Shown here one piece after another: positions 10,745 through 23,755 of a stretch of 64,000 nt of DNA (its first letter is position 1; each line of letters starts with the position of its first letter). The stretch covers positions 33,815,001 through 33,879,000 of the forward strand of contig NC_068560.1 of the NCBI RefSeq assembly GCF_022201045.2, in the 5' to 3' direction. A program made the translations under genes and the position numbers. The notes beneath the pieces are model-generated. The model was not told the origin of the DNA. It made no database searches and was given only the letters and a program-made list of their open reading frames with translations. Source of the stretch: Citrus sinensis (Eukaryota; Streptophyta; Magnoliopsida; Sapindales; Rutaceae).

Positions 10745-12164
10745 GGGGCCTCTCCCCCCTACTTTGATATCTCTGAATCCATTTTTGGACTCTGTTTTCT
10801 GTAATTCCCTCTCCATCTTGTATTTTCTTCGTATTTTAATAAATTTCCATTTTGCCCCTAGTTCAATTATGAGTGGCTAATTTTCTTTCAAGCTTGGGTT
10901 GAAGGTGAAGTTTCAACATGTGTCATGGACTTAATTTGGTAAATTTATTTTCTCTTCCCCTCTAGTTTTTGTGGATGTTTTGATTTCTCGTCGACAAATA
11001 ATAATAATCTTGTCTAGATACCGCCTTGGTTACATCGGCTCTCTAGTATAAGGTTATTATTATTTGGCACGATAAGCCCTTAGCACCATATTGATTAGAG
11101 CGTGGTTCATGAGGTGTGGATTCCCCCCTCATGATTTAATTGGTATTAATAAGGAATATTTAGCCAATGATGCATGTTGATATGGATCCAGATACCCAAG
11201 TACGTCAATTTAATAGATTTTCTCTTCAATTTATTCTCTCCATTGCAATTCCAATTTTAGAATTTATTCTCGCCATTTTAATTTAAGTATTAACATATTC
11301 CAAATCATTTCCACCATAAATCCAACTACCCATTTACAAAATTAATTTTATATATAATTAAAATCCACCTCCTCGTGGGATCGACACTCGTCACCATTAG
11401 TCTATACTACAATAGATTCGTGCGCTTGCGAGTACATTAAAATTTGCACAACAAGTGATACATCAATACCTGCTCAGCTCTTTTAATTATCCAGTTTCTC
11501 TAGCTCCACAATAAAAAATGGCTCAAACAAAACTATAATTTTGAGTTTATTAAAACATTTACAATTGTTTTTATAAACAAAATTTGCATACGATATCTGG
11601 TGCCAATATGGTTATTAGACAGTCAAGGAAGGCTCAAACAAATATGAAATATTGAAGTTGGTGTGATCATCATCTCCGTTCAAAAAGGTTGATGGGAAAT
11701 GACTAATAATATGAAATATTCAAAGCAATAAGTGGGGATATATAGTTAGTATCCCAAGTAATATATCATCACTAGATGTGTATAATATTGGTTAATATTA
11801 TTATTCATTATTAATAAGATTATTTTACAATCTAATCAATAAGTGGCATATAAATTGTCACATTAATTAGTTGGGATAAAAATTATTTGTGTAGGGATAA
11901 CTTCAATCTTAATTTAAATAAATGAATAAAAGCATTAAAAATATATAAACTGATATATTAAAAAAAAAATTCACACTTGACACCTTGCTTAACAGGACTT
12001 TGCTAGCTTATAAGCTACGGACTGCAGCATCAGCCGTTGGATGTCCTGCTTAACATTATTGGAAATTAACTATTGATTATTGTACTACGAGCACCAGATA
12101 CGATATGGTACTCTCTTATTTGACGTTGCTAATTGCAATTGCTGGATAAACAAAAAATCTTAAA

Positions 12165-14893
12165 TTAATGAATAGCGACACTTTGCAGCACAATGGTCTC
12201 AATCGAGAGACCCGGCCCGAACCCGAACAAGACGCCCCATTGAAGCCCCTCACCAGTGGTGGCTTTCCTTTCGTCCATGGACTTGTTCCTCATCTCATCA
12301 AGTATAAACAGCACGCTGGGACTCCACATGTTGCCATATTCGCTCAGCACATGCTTGCTGGCTCTTAATTTCTCCTTTGACAATCCAAGCTTTTCTTCCA
12401 CTACTCTGAGAACTGATGGGCCCCCAGGATGAACTACATAAAACAATGAGTTCCAGTCACCGATACCAAATGGAGCGAATGTTTCAATACAGCATTGTAC
12501 TATGTTGTCGCCAATGACCTTGGGCACCCCTTTGGACAAGTAATATTGCATGCCCACTTCTCTTATTCGCCCCACAATCGCATTATCTGAGTCAGGGATC
12601 ATCGTTTGAGCTGTAGAAACAAGTTGGAACAGTGGACGTTCATTGCTGGTATCAGTATCGGGATCAGCACCAACAATGGCGGCGGCAGCTCCGTCGGAGA
12701 ATATTGTTGAGCCAACAAGAACATCCATGTATGTATCAGAAGGTGCATGGAAACACACAACCATCAGTTCAGAGCACACGATGAGAACACGGGCGCCAAC
12801 GTTGTTCTCGGCAAGGTCCTTGGCGAGGCGAAGAGCAGTGCCACCGGAGAAGCAACCTTGTTGATAGATCATAAATCTTTGAACAGAAGGTTGAAGGCCA
12901 ATGAGCTTGGCAACCTTATGATCTGCACTAGGCATGTCTATCCCGGAAGAAGTACAAAATATGAGGTGTGTGATTTTTGACAGAGGCTGGCCCCATTCTT
13001 TGATGGCCTTCAGTGCTGCTTCCTTGCCCAGTTTCGGTACTTCGTCAACTAGAATTTCTTGACGTGTATTAAAAGATGGAGCGTTTTGGGTACCGATATT
13101 AGGGTTCTCCTTGATAATATCTTCAGTCAAGTACATGTGGCGTTTCCTTATAGTTGATTTCTCACCTGCAAATTAAATCAAAATCTTCTTCAAATGGGTT
13201 GTGAACAGTGTATATATATAGTCATTATACTGTTATGATTATGGTTTAATATCTTTTTTCGGACTTTAATAATCTTCAGAATTCCGAACTAAATCATAAT
13301 TATATATATAAAGTTTTTTTTTACCTTATTCCTAATTTTATGTATGTATGTATTAATATAATCATTTTCTAGTAAATGCATCCTCACTTTTTTAAAGTAA
13401 GGATGCCGTTAAAAAACAAAAAAAAACACATATATTAATATACTAACAGATAAAAAAATAAAATTTTTAATATATTGAAATTCGTATTTTTTTATATTTT
13501 TAGTAACATCCTCACTTTATTACCAGAGAAGGACTTATATATAATCATTCTCTAGTGTGAAAAAATCTATGTTCTTTAATATTTTACTAACATCCTTACT
13601 TTAACAAAATAAATATGTCCTCACTAAAGAAGAGCTATATGTATATAATTTTTCAATGAGGAATCATTTGAATTATTAAAGTAAGACAAAAAAAAAAAAT
13701 TCAATACACTATGTAACATAATACACAACAATGAATTTGTGTGCTTTGTTTATATTTTAGTTTATTTCTTGCTTTAATATTTTAAATGATCACTTGTTAG
13801 ATAATGACTACACACACACGATCACTGGCAGTAACTGGGAATCCTATTACACCTAAAGCCAACTTCAATTCACCAAACCAAGGTTCATCTCGTGTAGTGA
13901 TTATGGACTCGTACAAGGATATTGATAGGACCGAACTAAGGAAAAACTATCCCATAATGGATGAACGGAAATAATCCTTTAACAAGCAAGTTTTTATATA
14001 TATAGAGAAAGACAAGAGAGATTTTTCAGACCTTAACAAAGTGTAGAATCCTAAATTAGAACATTATATATGTATGTATGTATGTATATAGAGGAGTGGT
14101 TGATGCCTAAATGAATTTTTATGCCCTAGTTCCCCTAGGGTTCGAACTCAGTTGGCCAATTACAACATAGTTAATTAAAGAACTATATAATATCAAATTG
14201 ATCTTTAATAAGTAGATTTGAATATTTTTTTTCCAAAAAAAAAATTTTGAAAACAAAATTTGAAAAGCTATTAGTACCACAAGTACCCTTGCACTTCGCT
14301 ATTATGACAATACTAGCTAGTTTAAGCTTAATCGAATTAATAATTTTTTTTTTGAAGTTACATGGTAATCTAAGGCTGCCTTTGACAATTAAACATTACA
14401 AGTCATAATTACAATAAAATAAAAATTATAATTGTGAAATAAAAATCATTAAAACTTATCAGATGTGACTTTTAAATTTTGAGGAATAATATTTTTGAAA
14501 AAAAAATTGAAAATAATAATTTTTTTAAAAAAATGAAGTTAATACTATGAGTTCCTATTTATTTGGAATTAAATTAATATAACTTTTAAGTTGTTAATAT
14601 ATTTTATGTATACGTAACATACTTTTACTGCTGCAGCTATGACATCAAAGTTAAAAGCATACTAACTGTTGCGACACAGCAACACCATGCAAAGCCTAAA
14701 TGAACTTACACATTCGTTTGAACTTGTCTTTTAAATGAGTCAAATGCTCGCTTTTGGTAGCACGGAAATAGAAATCTGGATAATCTGATTGATAGAAAAT
14801 GTTGGGTGGATTTGCGGTCCCGATTGCTAGAATTGCAGCAGGGCTTCGACCTCGAGCCTGCCGACTCTCCATGATATTTCCCATCGACGCCAT
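12165..14893 (-). CDS. PKS-1: type III polyketide synthase (chalcone/acridone/quinolone-synthase-like), 394 aa
   Basis: Two exons, 14893-14710 and 13165-12165, are split inside the conserved Cys codon (phase 1), as in nearly all plant CHS-family genes. Together they give 395 codons including stop, the usual length. The catalytic triad is present: Cys166 (QQGCFSGGT), His307 (YVVHPGGP) and Asn340 (EYGNMWSP), plus the C-terminal GFGPG loop. In alfalfa CHS numbering the cavity differs: T132S, T194M, T197C, F265Y and S338W, with S133, F215 and G256 kept. A true chalcone synthase is therefore unlikely. Condensing an anthraniloyl-type or other bulky CoA starter with malonyl-CoA in the cytosol is the best guess. 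A TATA box lies at 14966-14973. The product differs from PKS-2 at four residues. Confidence 0.93.
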
Positions 14894-14965
14894 ATTTTTG
14901 CCAGCTGCTTCAAAGTTTTCAGTGTTTTATGAGGAGATGATATAAGTTATAACTGAGCTTCTTTG

Positions 14966-14973
14966 CTTTTATA
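14966..14973 (-). promoter_or_regulatory. TATA box of PKS-1
   Basis: TATAAAAG on the minus strand, 73 bp before the start codon, in a stretch shared with the PKS-2 promoter. The PKS-1 leader lacks 27 bp that the PKS-2 leader has. Confidence 0.75.
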
Positions 14974-15259
14974 GGCCAAAGAGTCTGTGCATTCATTCAT
15001 TGTGCCTTCGGTTTTGGTAAATCAACGCTTTACAATTTAAAAATAGAATAATCTAAAATAAAATCGATTCGTCTGAGCTCTTTTTATTTTTTTAAGTATC
15101 GCTTGCTGACCAAACATGAGTTTTCCAATTATTGGGTGATATAAAAATGTAATCCTCTCGTGATCCTCAAAATTTATCAAGAAAAACCACACAAAAACGA
15201 GGAAAGCAGGAGGAAGAGGGCCAAAAGCTTTATTTTCTTTAAAAAGAAAAGACAAAGTA

Positions 15260-16200
15260 AAACTCTAGTAATATCAACAGTCAATATAATATAAATTTAT
15301 TGATTTCATCCTTTAGATTTTGTTGACATTAGTTGTTGTATTCATATCCGTTTGCGTTCATGCATGGTTTTTGTTCTTTTAATATTTTGTATTGGTTTGT
15401 TATTAGGTTGTTTCGTAGGGTAAGATTTATTATATATCCCGTTAAATTAAATGTATCTCTTTTTCATTTTATTTAATTGAACTTCTCTCGTATCGTTGAG
15501 GTTCAACCGGAAAAAAAAAAGGCTAAACTTTTTTCATTATGAAATTGCATAATTACTATATCATAATCAATAATTTTTTTATATAAAATTAAATTCAAGC
15601 CTAGTTATTGCATGGTTACTGTCATCTTAATGCGCACACCCGCAATCATTATTTATGTGTATATGTGAATGATTTTTCTTTTTTTTTTTTAGTGTATTAA
15701 ACTATCTGATATCCGAATATTACATTAAGCCCCGATTAATCTAGATTCAAGTCAGGTAGGACCACTAGGGCGGTAAAGTTTTCTCAACAAGTATTTAACA
15801 CAACTACATTTTCAAGTCTCAAACCAAGAACCTTAATTAAAATAAAACAACTCATGTCAATTGATGTGCGCAATTGTTGGTAATGACTTCTCTTTCACCT
15901 ACCGTCAATAACTAGTTGCCTTCTTTTGCAAGCCGCTGGCTGCTGGGAACTTGGAAAATTGATTTAAAGGTAGCCTGAGATTTCCCCAAATTTTTTTAAC
16001 TCTAGTAATATCAACAGTCAATATAATATAAATTTATTGATTTCATCCTTTAGATTTTGTTGACATTCATTTTTGTCTTCACATCCGTTTGCGTGCATCA
16101 GTTTGCGTTCATGCATGATTTTTGTTCTTTTAATATTTTGTATTGGTTTTTATTAGTTTGTTTCGTACGGTAAGATTTATTATATATCCCGTTAAATTAC
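15260..16200. repeat. Dispersed direct repeat upstream of PKS-1
   Basis: The segment 15260-15450 (CTCTAGTAATATCAACAGTC onward) recurs at 15998-16200 with a short insertion. Only one copy exists beside PKS-2 (about 28570-28750). The second copy marks the edge of the inverted arm at about 15967. Confidence 0.8.
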
Positions 16201-16380
16201 TTGCCTTTTTTGGCAAACCACTGGCAATTGGAAAATTGATGTAATATCAATGGCGGCTAGTGGAAAGATGTACCCTGACGGCTATTAGTTACTTGCCTGT
16301 TTTGGCAAACCAATGGCAATTGGAAAATTGATGTAATATCAATGACGGCTAGTGGGAAGGATGTAATAATGAAACTGCGT
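16197..16380. repeat. Two tandem 92-bp repeats
   Basis: Units 16197-16288 and 16289-16380 share TTGGCAAACCA(C/A)TGGCAATT and TGATGTAATATCAATG(G/A)CGG. They lie about 210 bp upstream of the OMT-1 TATA box. Confidence 0.8.
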
Positions 16381-16588
16381 TCCGGGTTTGCTACTCTTTT
16401 CTGTTGTTTTTTTTAAGGTCATTTATAATGGAGTCTTCTTATTTGTTATAAAAATAAAAATAAAATTAAAATTTTTAAATTTTCACACATTAGTCCTATA
16501 TCCAAAAATTTTCAATTGCATTAATACTTATGGAGCCACGACTTTATTTAGAATTTAAGCATCTATAAATTCAAGCACTTACTCTCTT

Positions 16589-16595
16589 TATAAAC
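16589..16595 (+). promoter_or_regulatory. TATA box of OMT-1
   Basis: TATAAAC after CTCTT, 102 bp before the start codon of the methyltransferase gene. Confidence 0.6.
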
Positions 16596-16696
16596 ATAAA
16601 CACCAGTAAATTAAAAGAAAAGTTTTTTGAGTTGTGTGATTGAATTTGAGGCGCAATAGTTAAGAAACCAGGTTTAACAACATACAGCAAGACGAA

Positions 16697-18414
16697 ATGG
16701 CTAATTCCAAGCCCAAGAGGAATAGCTCTACCTCCGTGGACCAAGAAGAAGTTGGAAAACTTGCCGTCCGACTAGCTAATGCGGCCGTTCTTCCGATGGT
16801 GCTAAAATCAGCTATCGAGCTCAATGTCATTGACATCATCTCTGCCGCCTCTGCTGCAGAAGATGGCCATGGTGAGTTACTCTCACCTTCTAAGATTGCA
16901 GCTAGGCTACCTACCGAGAATCCAGACGCACCGTTTCTGCTCGACCGGATGTTAAGTCTTTTGGCGAGCTATGACATACTCAGATGCTCGCTTCAGACGG
17001 GAGATAATGGACAAGTGGAGAGAGTTTACGGCGCCGCGCCGATTTGCAAGTTCCTGATTAAGAATCAAGATGACGATGATGGGTCTGTTGCCCCGTTGTT
17101 TTTGCTACACCACGACAAAGTATTCATGGAGAGCTGGTAATTTTAGTTGTTCATTGAATGTAATATACGTTGCTAGGTTGAAGATTCTCTATCGATTTTA
17201 GTTACTAATATATATTATCATACATTTTTTTTCCCAAATCTCAGGTACCACTTGAAAGACGTAATATTAGAAGGGGGTATTCCATTCCGCCGAGCTTATG
17301 GAATGACACAATTTGAATATCTTGGAACTGATCCAAGGTTCAACGGGGTATTCAATGAAGCCATGTCAAACCATAGTGCTTTAGTTATGAATAAGATACT
17401 AGATGTTTACAGAGGATTTGATGGTCTCAAAGTGTTGGTTGATGTGGGAGGTGGCATTGGTGTTACTCTAGGCATGATCACATCTAGATATCCTTGTATC
17501 AAGGGCATCAGCTTTGATCTCCCTCATGTTTTAGCCAATGCGCCTTCTTTTCCGGGTATTGGATTTTAAATTTATAATTAAAAACTACGTGGCCTGTACA
17601 AGTATGTTATAGTTGAACTTGCCAGATTTGATCTTGTAATTCTTTTCCATAAATAGGTGTGGAGCATGTGGGTGGAGATATGTTCGAAAATGTTCCTAGA
17701 GGAGATGCTATTTTCCTGAAGGCGAGTTTTTTTTTTTTTTTTTTTTTTAATTTATGTGAAGATAAATACTCATTTATTTCTTATGGTTTCAGCAAATTAT
17801 CTAGTTAATTAGTCCTCACTTATACTTTAGAAAAATTATTCATATATATCGAATTTGCTTGAATTTAAGTTATGTTAGACAAAATATTATTTTACGCTTA
17901 AAAAATTCAAATCCAATTGTACTAATAAGAGTAACAGTATGACCAATTTTTATTAACTTTATGAAAATATAAAACTAACTAGGTAATTGGCCCAAATACT
18001 AGGGGCTAAAGGGAAATTTAACGTATTATAATTTATATAAAAGACATTGATGAGCCCCTTTATTTATAATTTTTTAAATTGTTTTAATTTGTACATGAAA
18101 TTAATTATAATTTGCAGTGGATGCTACATGGATGGACTGATGAACACTGCTTGAAACTACTCAAAAATTGCTGGGAAGCTCTCCCAGAAAATGGAAAGGT
18201 CATCATTGTTGAATCGATCCTTCCTTTGGTTCCTGAGAATCAAGCGTCTTCTCACATTGTCTTCGAGCAAGACTTGTTCATGTTAGCTCAAACAACAGGA
18301 GGAAGAGAGAGGTCCAAAAAGGAATATGAGGCCTTAGCAAAGAACTCTGGTTTTTCAGGGCTTGAAATTGTGTGTTGTGCCTACAATAGCTGGGTAATGG
18401 AGTTTCACAAATGA
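16697..18414 (+). CDS. OMT-1: COMT-type S-adenosylmethionine methyltransferase, 370 aa
   Basis: Four exons fit the COMT family: 16697-17136, 17245-17555, 17657-17721 and 18118-18414, 371 codons with stop. The N-terminal dimerisation domain covers about residues 20-110. SAM motif [10 protein letters not shown], is at 211-219. FDLPHV and HVGGDMF follow, and the catalytic-type His is His276 ([10 protein letters not shown]) with Glu304 (VESILP). The residue after that His is Gly, where O-methylating COMTs usually have Asp. Anthranilate N-methyltransferases of this family also depart from Asp here, so the substrate may be an amine or a phenol. Intron 3 starts GC (AAG|GCGAGT) followed by a long T run, a rare GC-AG intron; if it is not spliced, the gene is damaged. 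PKS-1 is 1.8 kb upstream in divergent orientation. Confidence 0.9.
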
Positions 18415-19480
18415 TCGAGCACGCTGGTTGCAGATCATTCGGAAACTTCAATTTCAATAAATCGTTTATATGCTATTACACCTTGTATTCTCTCAATATT
18501 AAATAACGATGTGGAACTCAGCTTGTGCATTATATGAACAATTTTTTTCTTTTTTGGCAGTTTAAATTTTTTAGTTTACTATGACACAGACAGCTCCTAG
18601 TAGAGGACATTTGGTGAGTTTTGAGCCCCAAAGAGCTTTTGTTGCATCTTTCAGTAACTTTATTATGTAATACAGTATTTAATAAAAGATATTTACAAAG
18701 CAATTCAGCATTAGGGGCTGAACTTTACCTAGGATGTATTCAACCAGATCATGGCCAGTATTCAAAACACTCATAAACTTTTCTATAATAATTATAACTT
18801 CTATTCCACATGCCACACGGAAGTTGTAACTTAAAAATTACAAAACCACAATACCAAACAAAGCTAAGTCTAATGGTAACACATATACATTATAAAGAGA
18901 AAACTAATTTTTCTAATTTTTTTACCTAAATGCAAATAAGTTTTAACTAATAGAAATAAAGTAACCATAAAGTAACAGTATTTATTTCCAACACAAATAT
19001 TTCTTGTATACCTGAACAAAATCTCTATTCTTGCCTTACTAACAATGTTATAAAGATAAGTTGATCGAATTTGTGAAATATTTTGGATATGCTTATTAAC
19101 AGTTACTTTCAAATCATTATTATGATATTATGACCCAGCCAATTAAGTCGTGCTAGGCAGGCTAATTAATTAGATCGTAAATGAAGCTGAACATCAAGCT
19201 TGAAATGTCGGACAAAACTTACTTTTTGTAGAGCATCGTCATAGGGATTTCACAACAATAGACAAATTCTTATTCATCAAGCTTGTAAAATTCAGAGTAC
19301 AAATACACATTAATAAAGTAACAATCAGGAAAAACATAGAAATGAAAACAGTTCAGCCACCTCTAACTATGTATCTGACACGCTACAATTATGCTAATGT
19401 CAGACTGGCTACCTGCTATCAACTTGAGAGTAATGATAGAGCTTGGTTTATATAATAAGATGTGGCCGGCATTTTGATGT
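18415..19480. other. Intergenic, nothing recognised
   Basis: AT-rich DNA between the OMT-1 stop and the reductase pseudogene. The first 100 bp are probably OMT-1 3' UTR (AATAAA-like signals near 18456). I see no gene or clear repeat. Confidence 0.5.
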
Positions 19481-20420
19481 TCAAACAGCAATTTGATCGA
19501 GGTATTCTTCGACGGTGGTATTCTTAACTTCAGGATATAGCTCCGAAGCCTCGACCCCAGAGGCCGTATTGATTTCAAAGTTGGCCTGATGGCTGATCTC
19601 CTTTCACAAAGGTTGCATAGGTGATTGCTAACAGAACATTTAAGGGAATTGGGGCATCTGCAACGAAACAGCCAAGCTGAAGTTGAGCAAAACATACATG
19701 CATATAGCTAGAAAAGCTCAACTACATGAGCATCGTAATATTAATTACATACTAACCTTGGATGTCCTCGAGAAGTTTCTCCTCTGGAACATAAGTCTTC
19801 TCTAGGGTTTTTCCTATCTTGTTTTCCCAGAGGGTAACAAGCTCGTTGAATGAGTAAACGTTTCCGGGAGGCCTGATGTACAGAGTCCTGTTCAATGTTC
19901 TTGGGTCATCAATAGCTTTAATAGTGTAAGTTGCTATGTCATCTTCCTTGTTATAAACCGCTGCACGGAAAATCGGTCAGTTTGCAGTGAGCCATGTTTA
20001 TGTATGAATGATATATCTACGAACTGACACCAAAGCATTGATAACTTGATGTAACTAACTGAATACCCTACCCCTACATAGTGGCCGACCCAAACACTTT
20101 AGTTAGGTCCAACGGGAATTCTCATGAATTCGTGGTATATTTTGTTATCTCGTGATGTTAAAAGTTTCTTTTTTTTAAAGAAAAAAAAAGATTTTGTTGT
20201 CCAAAGAATAAGATGATATTAAAAAAACTTTTAAGAGGTACGAGGTTAAATTCAAAATGTGGGAAGGTTTCAATTAAAATTTAATTATACCTCTGGCGTT
20301 TCCGTCACCAAAGATTGTGACTTTTTCTCTTGGAGGAGCAGTGGCTCCATTCTGGGCTAATGTGGGGAGAAAATAGCCCGCGAAGCAGTTGCAGGATACA
20401 TAAGTGTATGGGATCCCTCT
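19481..20420 (-). pseudogene. PCBER/isoflavone-reductase-like gene, 5'-truncated and frameshifted
   Basis: Three exons of an NmrA-type NADPH reductase are readable on the minus strand: about 20420-20291, 19960-19757 and 19657-19481. They encode GIPYTYVSCNCFAGYF, then AVYNKEDDIATYTIKAIDD, NRTLYIRPPGN and SFNELVTLWENKIGKTLE, then DAPIPLNVLL. The family reduces phenylcoumarans, isoflavones or pinoresinol-type compounds in the cytosol. The first half of the protein, including the GxxGxxG NADPH-binding loop, is missing upstream of 20420. The last exon has a 7-base insertion after codons for VKGDQ that shifts the frame. The original C-terminus (GVEASELYPEVK...) is still readable in the shifted frame and ends at TGA 19483-19481. 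The gene is therefore dead. Confidence 0.85.
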
Positions 20421-21477
20421 ACAAGTACGTTTTTCTTATTAAAAAAACGAGACTCTCTAATTCACGTAGGGATAATATTGACATACAACTAAATTAATAT
20501 CCAACCAATCAACATTTTTGTGACTGACTAATAATAATATTGGCGTAGTTCGATAGACAAGCCACCTAACAATCAAACCGAATATTATTATTATTATTAT
20601 TAGTGTTATTTTTTTCCAGAATAGACTAAAATATGTTAACAACTAGCTATTAAATTAACCATTCATTCTCAAGACATAAGGAGGCTTTAATAAGAGTTGA
20701 GCAAGCAAGAGCTGACATATATAGATGAAGTTGCTTTCCTTTTAAGGAGATTTTTATCCCACATCAGCTAATTAAGAATAAATTTTATGCTAAGTATACA
20801 AGTTTGAAGTGATCCACAGTTCATGAGTTAGATTTTAAGTATGAATTATGTTTACGATTTCTATACAATATTAGAGTCAATTAGTTTCTGAATGAGACTT
20901 AGATATTTGCTACCTTTTCCTTTGATTAGGACCAACCATATTGACCAATTTGCATGTGATGGAATATGTTACGAGATAATCTCATGACCATGTGCAAAGA
21001 GTTAGAGACAGTCTTTTTGAAAATCAACAACATCACTCACCTGTGTCAAATATTTTCTCAAAAATCTACGACTAACTTTTTTTCTCTAGTACGGATGCCT
21101 GCATTTTTTAAAATGCAAAATCGTTCTACAATATATAGTGTATTAGTATTTTATCATTTTTTTTCAATTAACTCATACACCATATGATGTATTCAGCGAA
21201 TCCATATTTTTGAAGATGCAGACATGCATACCTAAAAGCATATAATATTTCTTTATAAACTAATATTTTGTTTGTAATTTTTGAAAGGTGAGAAGTGAAC
21301 TAAGGACAAATCAATGTTTTAGTCTTCTACCTTATAGAATTTGAACTCAGAGAACCAATAAAATAAAACGGCTTGAAAATCACTCAAACAAGTTCATGAT
21401 AAGGGAAGTAATAAGCATAGTTTATTTCAATAACACAAGCAAAACGTGGTGTTCAAAGAGATCCAAAGAGCAGAAGC
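20421..21477. other. Intergenic, nothing recognised
   Basis: AT-rich DNA. I looked on the minus strand for the missing N-terminal exons of the reductase and saw no glycine-rich NADPH motif. The region may contain the truncation breakpoint near 20420-20440. Confidence 0.4.
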
Positions 21478-22517
21478 ATATATTGATTCGATGGTGATCG
21501 CTTTGCCAAAAGCTGGGGGCGCTTTCCAATAGTTCTTGAGCAGTTTCAAGCAATGCTCCTCGCTTCAATCACGGAGTATCCACTGCAAGTTTCATCTTAT
21601 ATGTATCAGCAAAACGTGACGAAATTTGAGCCTCTTGTTATTAAATTATTCATACCTTCATGAAAATTGCACCTCCTTTCGTAACACTTGCAAACATATC
21701 TCTCCCATATTCTCTACACCTACAATCAACGAGCCTTCAGTTACTCATGGTGAATACAATTGACAATTTTTTTCTCTCAGGATTCAGATTTGAGTAGTTG
21801 ATCAAAAAACGTTGCTTGGCAATGTCGAATTCAATCAAGCCATATGAGCGAATGCTATTCACAATTGATCAATGCATTATTGAAATTTGAAAACTCACTA
21901 CGTCCCCTTCCAAAGTTTACTTGTTTTTATTGTTTAAAAAAAACAAATCGTGCCCCTAAAATTTGCATATAAAAAAAAACTTAAAAACAACAATATTAAT
22001 CATCTAGTGAGTAATGAAAAAGAAGAAATTCATCAATACCTGAAAATGAAGGTGCATGAGCTAAAACATGAGGTAAATCAAAATTATTACTCTTGATATG
22101 AGAATACATAGAAGTGATCATGATAAGAGTAACATCAATTCCACCACCCACATCAACAACAATTTTAGGTCTTGAAATCCGCTGTAGGCATGGAGAGCAC
22201 TGTTCATGATCAAGGTTGTGTGATTCGACATCGTCTGATTAAATAACTAGTTGAAACTTTGATCAATAACAGGGTATTCAAATGAAGTCATCCCATACGC
22301 CCTGTTGAAAGGGACCTCGCCTTCTAGTACCACATCATTTAAGTGATACATGAGGAATAAAGTTATTTAATCCAAACAAAATGTAACTCTAAATCACCTA
22401 ATTAGCTAGTGAAGTTGTAATCAATGAACTATTAGAAAATAATATCATATATATGTACTAACTCTCCATGAGGACTTTATCCTGATGCAGCAATAGCAAA
22501 GTGGCAACTGATCCTCA

Positions 22518-23698
22518 TGTTAGCCTATATGGCTATAAATATTGATTTTGATGATAACAAACCACATGTGTTGATTAAACAAAGATTTATGTATTGTGCT
22601 TTTATAATAAGAAAATGATTTTATGGAGTTAAGTTGTTTTTCAAGTTGCGAATTAAAATGAAAGAATTTTACAATCTTTGATTGTAATAAATATTGTTTT
22701 AAATTTCAGATTTGGACCTATTTGAAAGTATTTAAATATTTTTAGACCATTCTAAAATTTCACATATTTTGGGTCATATCATAATTTCAAAAACTTTTGG
22801 GATTAATAAAGTAATATTTAGAAATTCCGAAATTGGACTTATTTGAAAAGATTCATAACGTTTTGGGCCGCAATACAATTATATAAAGTTTTTGGGGCCA
22901 AACTATAATTTTTAGAAAATATTTTACTGTACCAGTTACTTTAGCAGGCGGCTATCCGGATCCTGACAAACGGTAGATCGGATTTGGACAGTAAGCTTCT
23001 GGAAAATAAACGACTATCCAGATTTCATAAGCGGCATACCGAATGTTCAAAAATTCAAATTTTGGTTGTAACGGTAACATTAAGTGACTAACCGGATGTC
23101 CATAAACGGTAAGCCGGTTATCACCAAAATGTGCATAACAGCTAGTTTTTTAGCTCAACCTATAAAAATTCAAATCTAATTCATTTTCACTCTCTCTTAC
23201 AAGCAAAATAAAAAAGCAAACAACATTTATTAAGCTCTCATTTCGCAAATCATAAAACCTTGAATCATCTTTTATTCTTCAATTTGTATATCTATTCTTT
23301 AAGAGTGTTTTTATTGTAATATTCAATTCCTCATAAATTTGTGAGTGTTTGAGTGTGCGAGACACTTGAGTGAAGAGATTGAGAGTTAATCTCTTTGTTG
23401 TAAAGGTTCATTGACACCTTAGAAGTCAATTGTAATCATTTGAAGTCTTGGAAGGCTTGGATAGTGAAATCCTCAAGCTTGGATCGCTTGGAGGCGTGGA
23501 CGTAGGTGGGGTTTGCCGAACCACGTAAAAATTCGTGTGTTTGTTTTTCTTTTCCCTTACTCATTTATTATCGTGCTTCTATTGAACTTATTGCTTTCGA
23601 ATTTATTAATACATTAGATTGGATTATTGTGTAGTTTTGTTAGGATATTTTTTAAAATATCAATTCACCCCCCTCTTGGGTTGCACACTTGTATTTCA
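22518..23698 (+). repeat. 5' LTR of the copia element (1181 bp)
   Basis: Starts TG at the target duplication and ends CA at 23697-23698. TTTGGTATTAGAAC follows, a degenerate match to the initiator tRNA-Met primer site TGGTATCAGAGC. Confidence 0.85.
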
Positions 23699-23755
23699 TT
23701 TGGTATTAGAACAATGTGCTCTTTTTTAGACTTAACCATCTAGAGTTAAAGATCA

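Larger units (their letters stand above)
1..11453 (+). mobile_element. Ty3/gypsy LTR retrotransposon with extra ORFs, 5' end outside window
   Basis: The element shows LTR end, primer-binding site, gag, protease-RT-RNaseH-integrase, three accessory ORFs, polypurine tract and 3' LTR in that order, which is the Ty3/gypsy arrangement. Integrase ends without a recognisable chromodomain, and the primer site matches tRNA-Asp, so an Athila/Tat-type lineage is likely. Only 398 bp of the 5' LTR is in view. If that LTR equals the 1353-bp 3' LTR, the whole element is about 12.4 kb. The two LTRs differ at 9 of 398 aligned bases (2.3%, 8 of 9 transitions, no gaps), so the insertion is fairly young. The right edge lies exactly where similarity to the inverted PKS arm begins. 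Gag and pol contain many stops, so this copy is not autonomous. Confidence 0.95.
10101..11453 (+). repeat. 3' LTR, complete (1353 bp)
   Basis: It starts TGTGTTGAGTG after the polypurine tract and ends CA at 11452-11453, matching the 5' LTR end. A TATA box (TATAAAAAG) lies at 10736-10744 and AATAAA at 10838-10843, which places U3, R and U5 in that order. The bases after it (AGTGA) are the likely right target-site duplication. The left copy is out of view. Confidence 0.93.
11454..15967. repeat. Left arm of inverted duplication carrying PKS-1
   Basis: This segment is the reverse complement of about 28054-32174, including both PKS exons, the intron and both flanks, with small indels. Similarity starts immediately after the retrotransposon LTR, so the insertion sits at or within the arm. 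The exact outer limits need an alignment. Confidence 0.9.
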
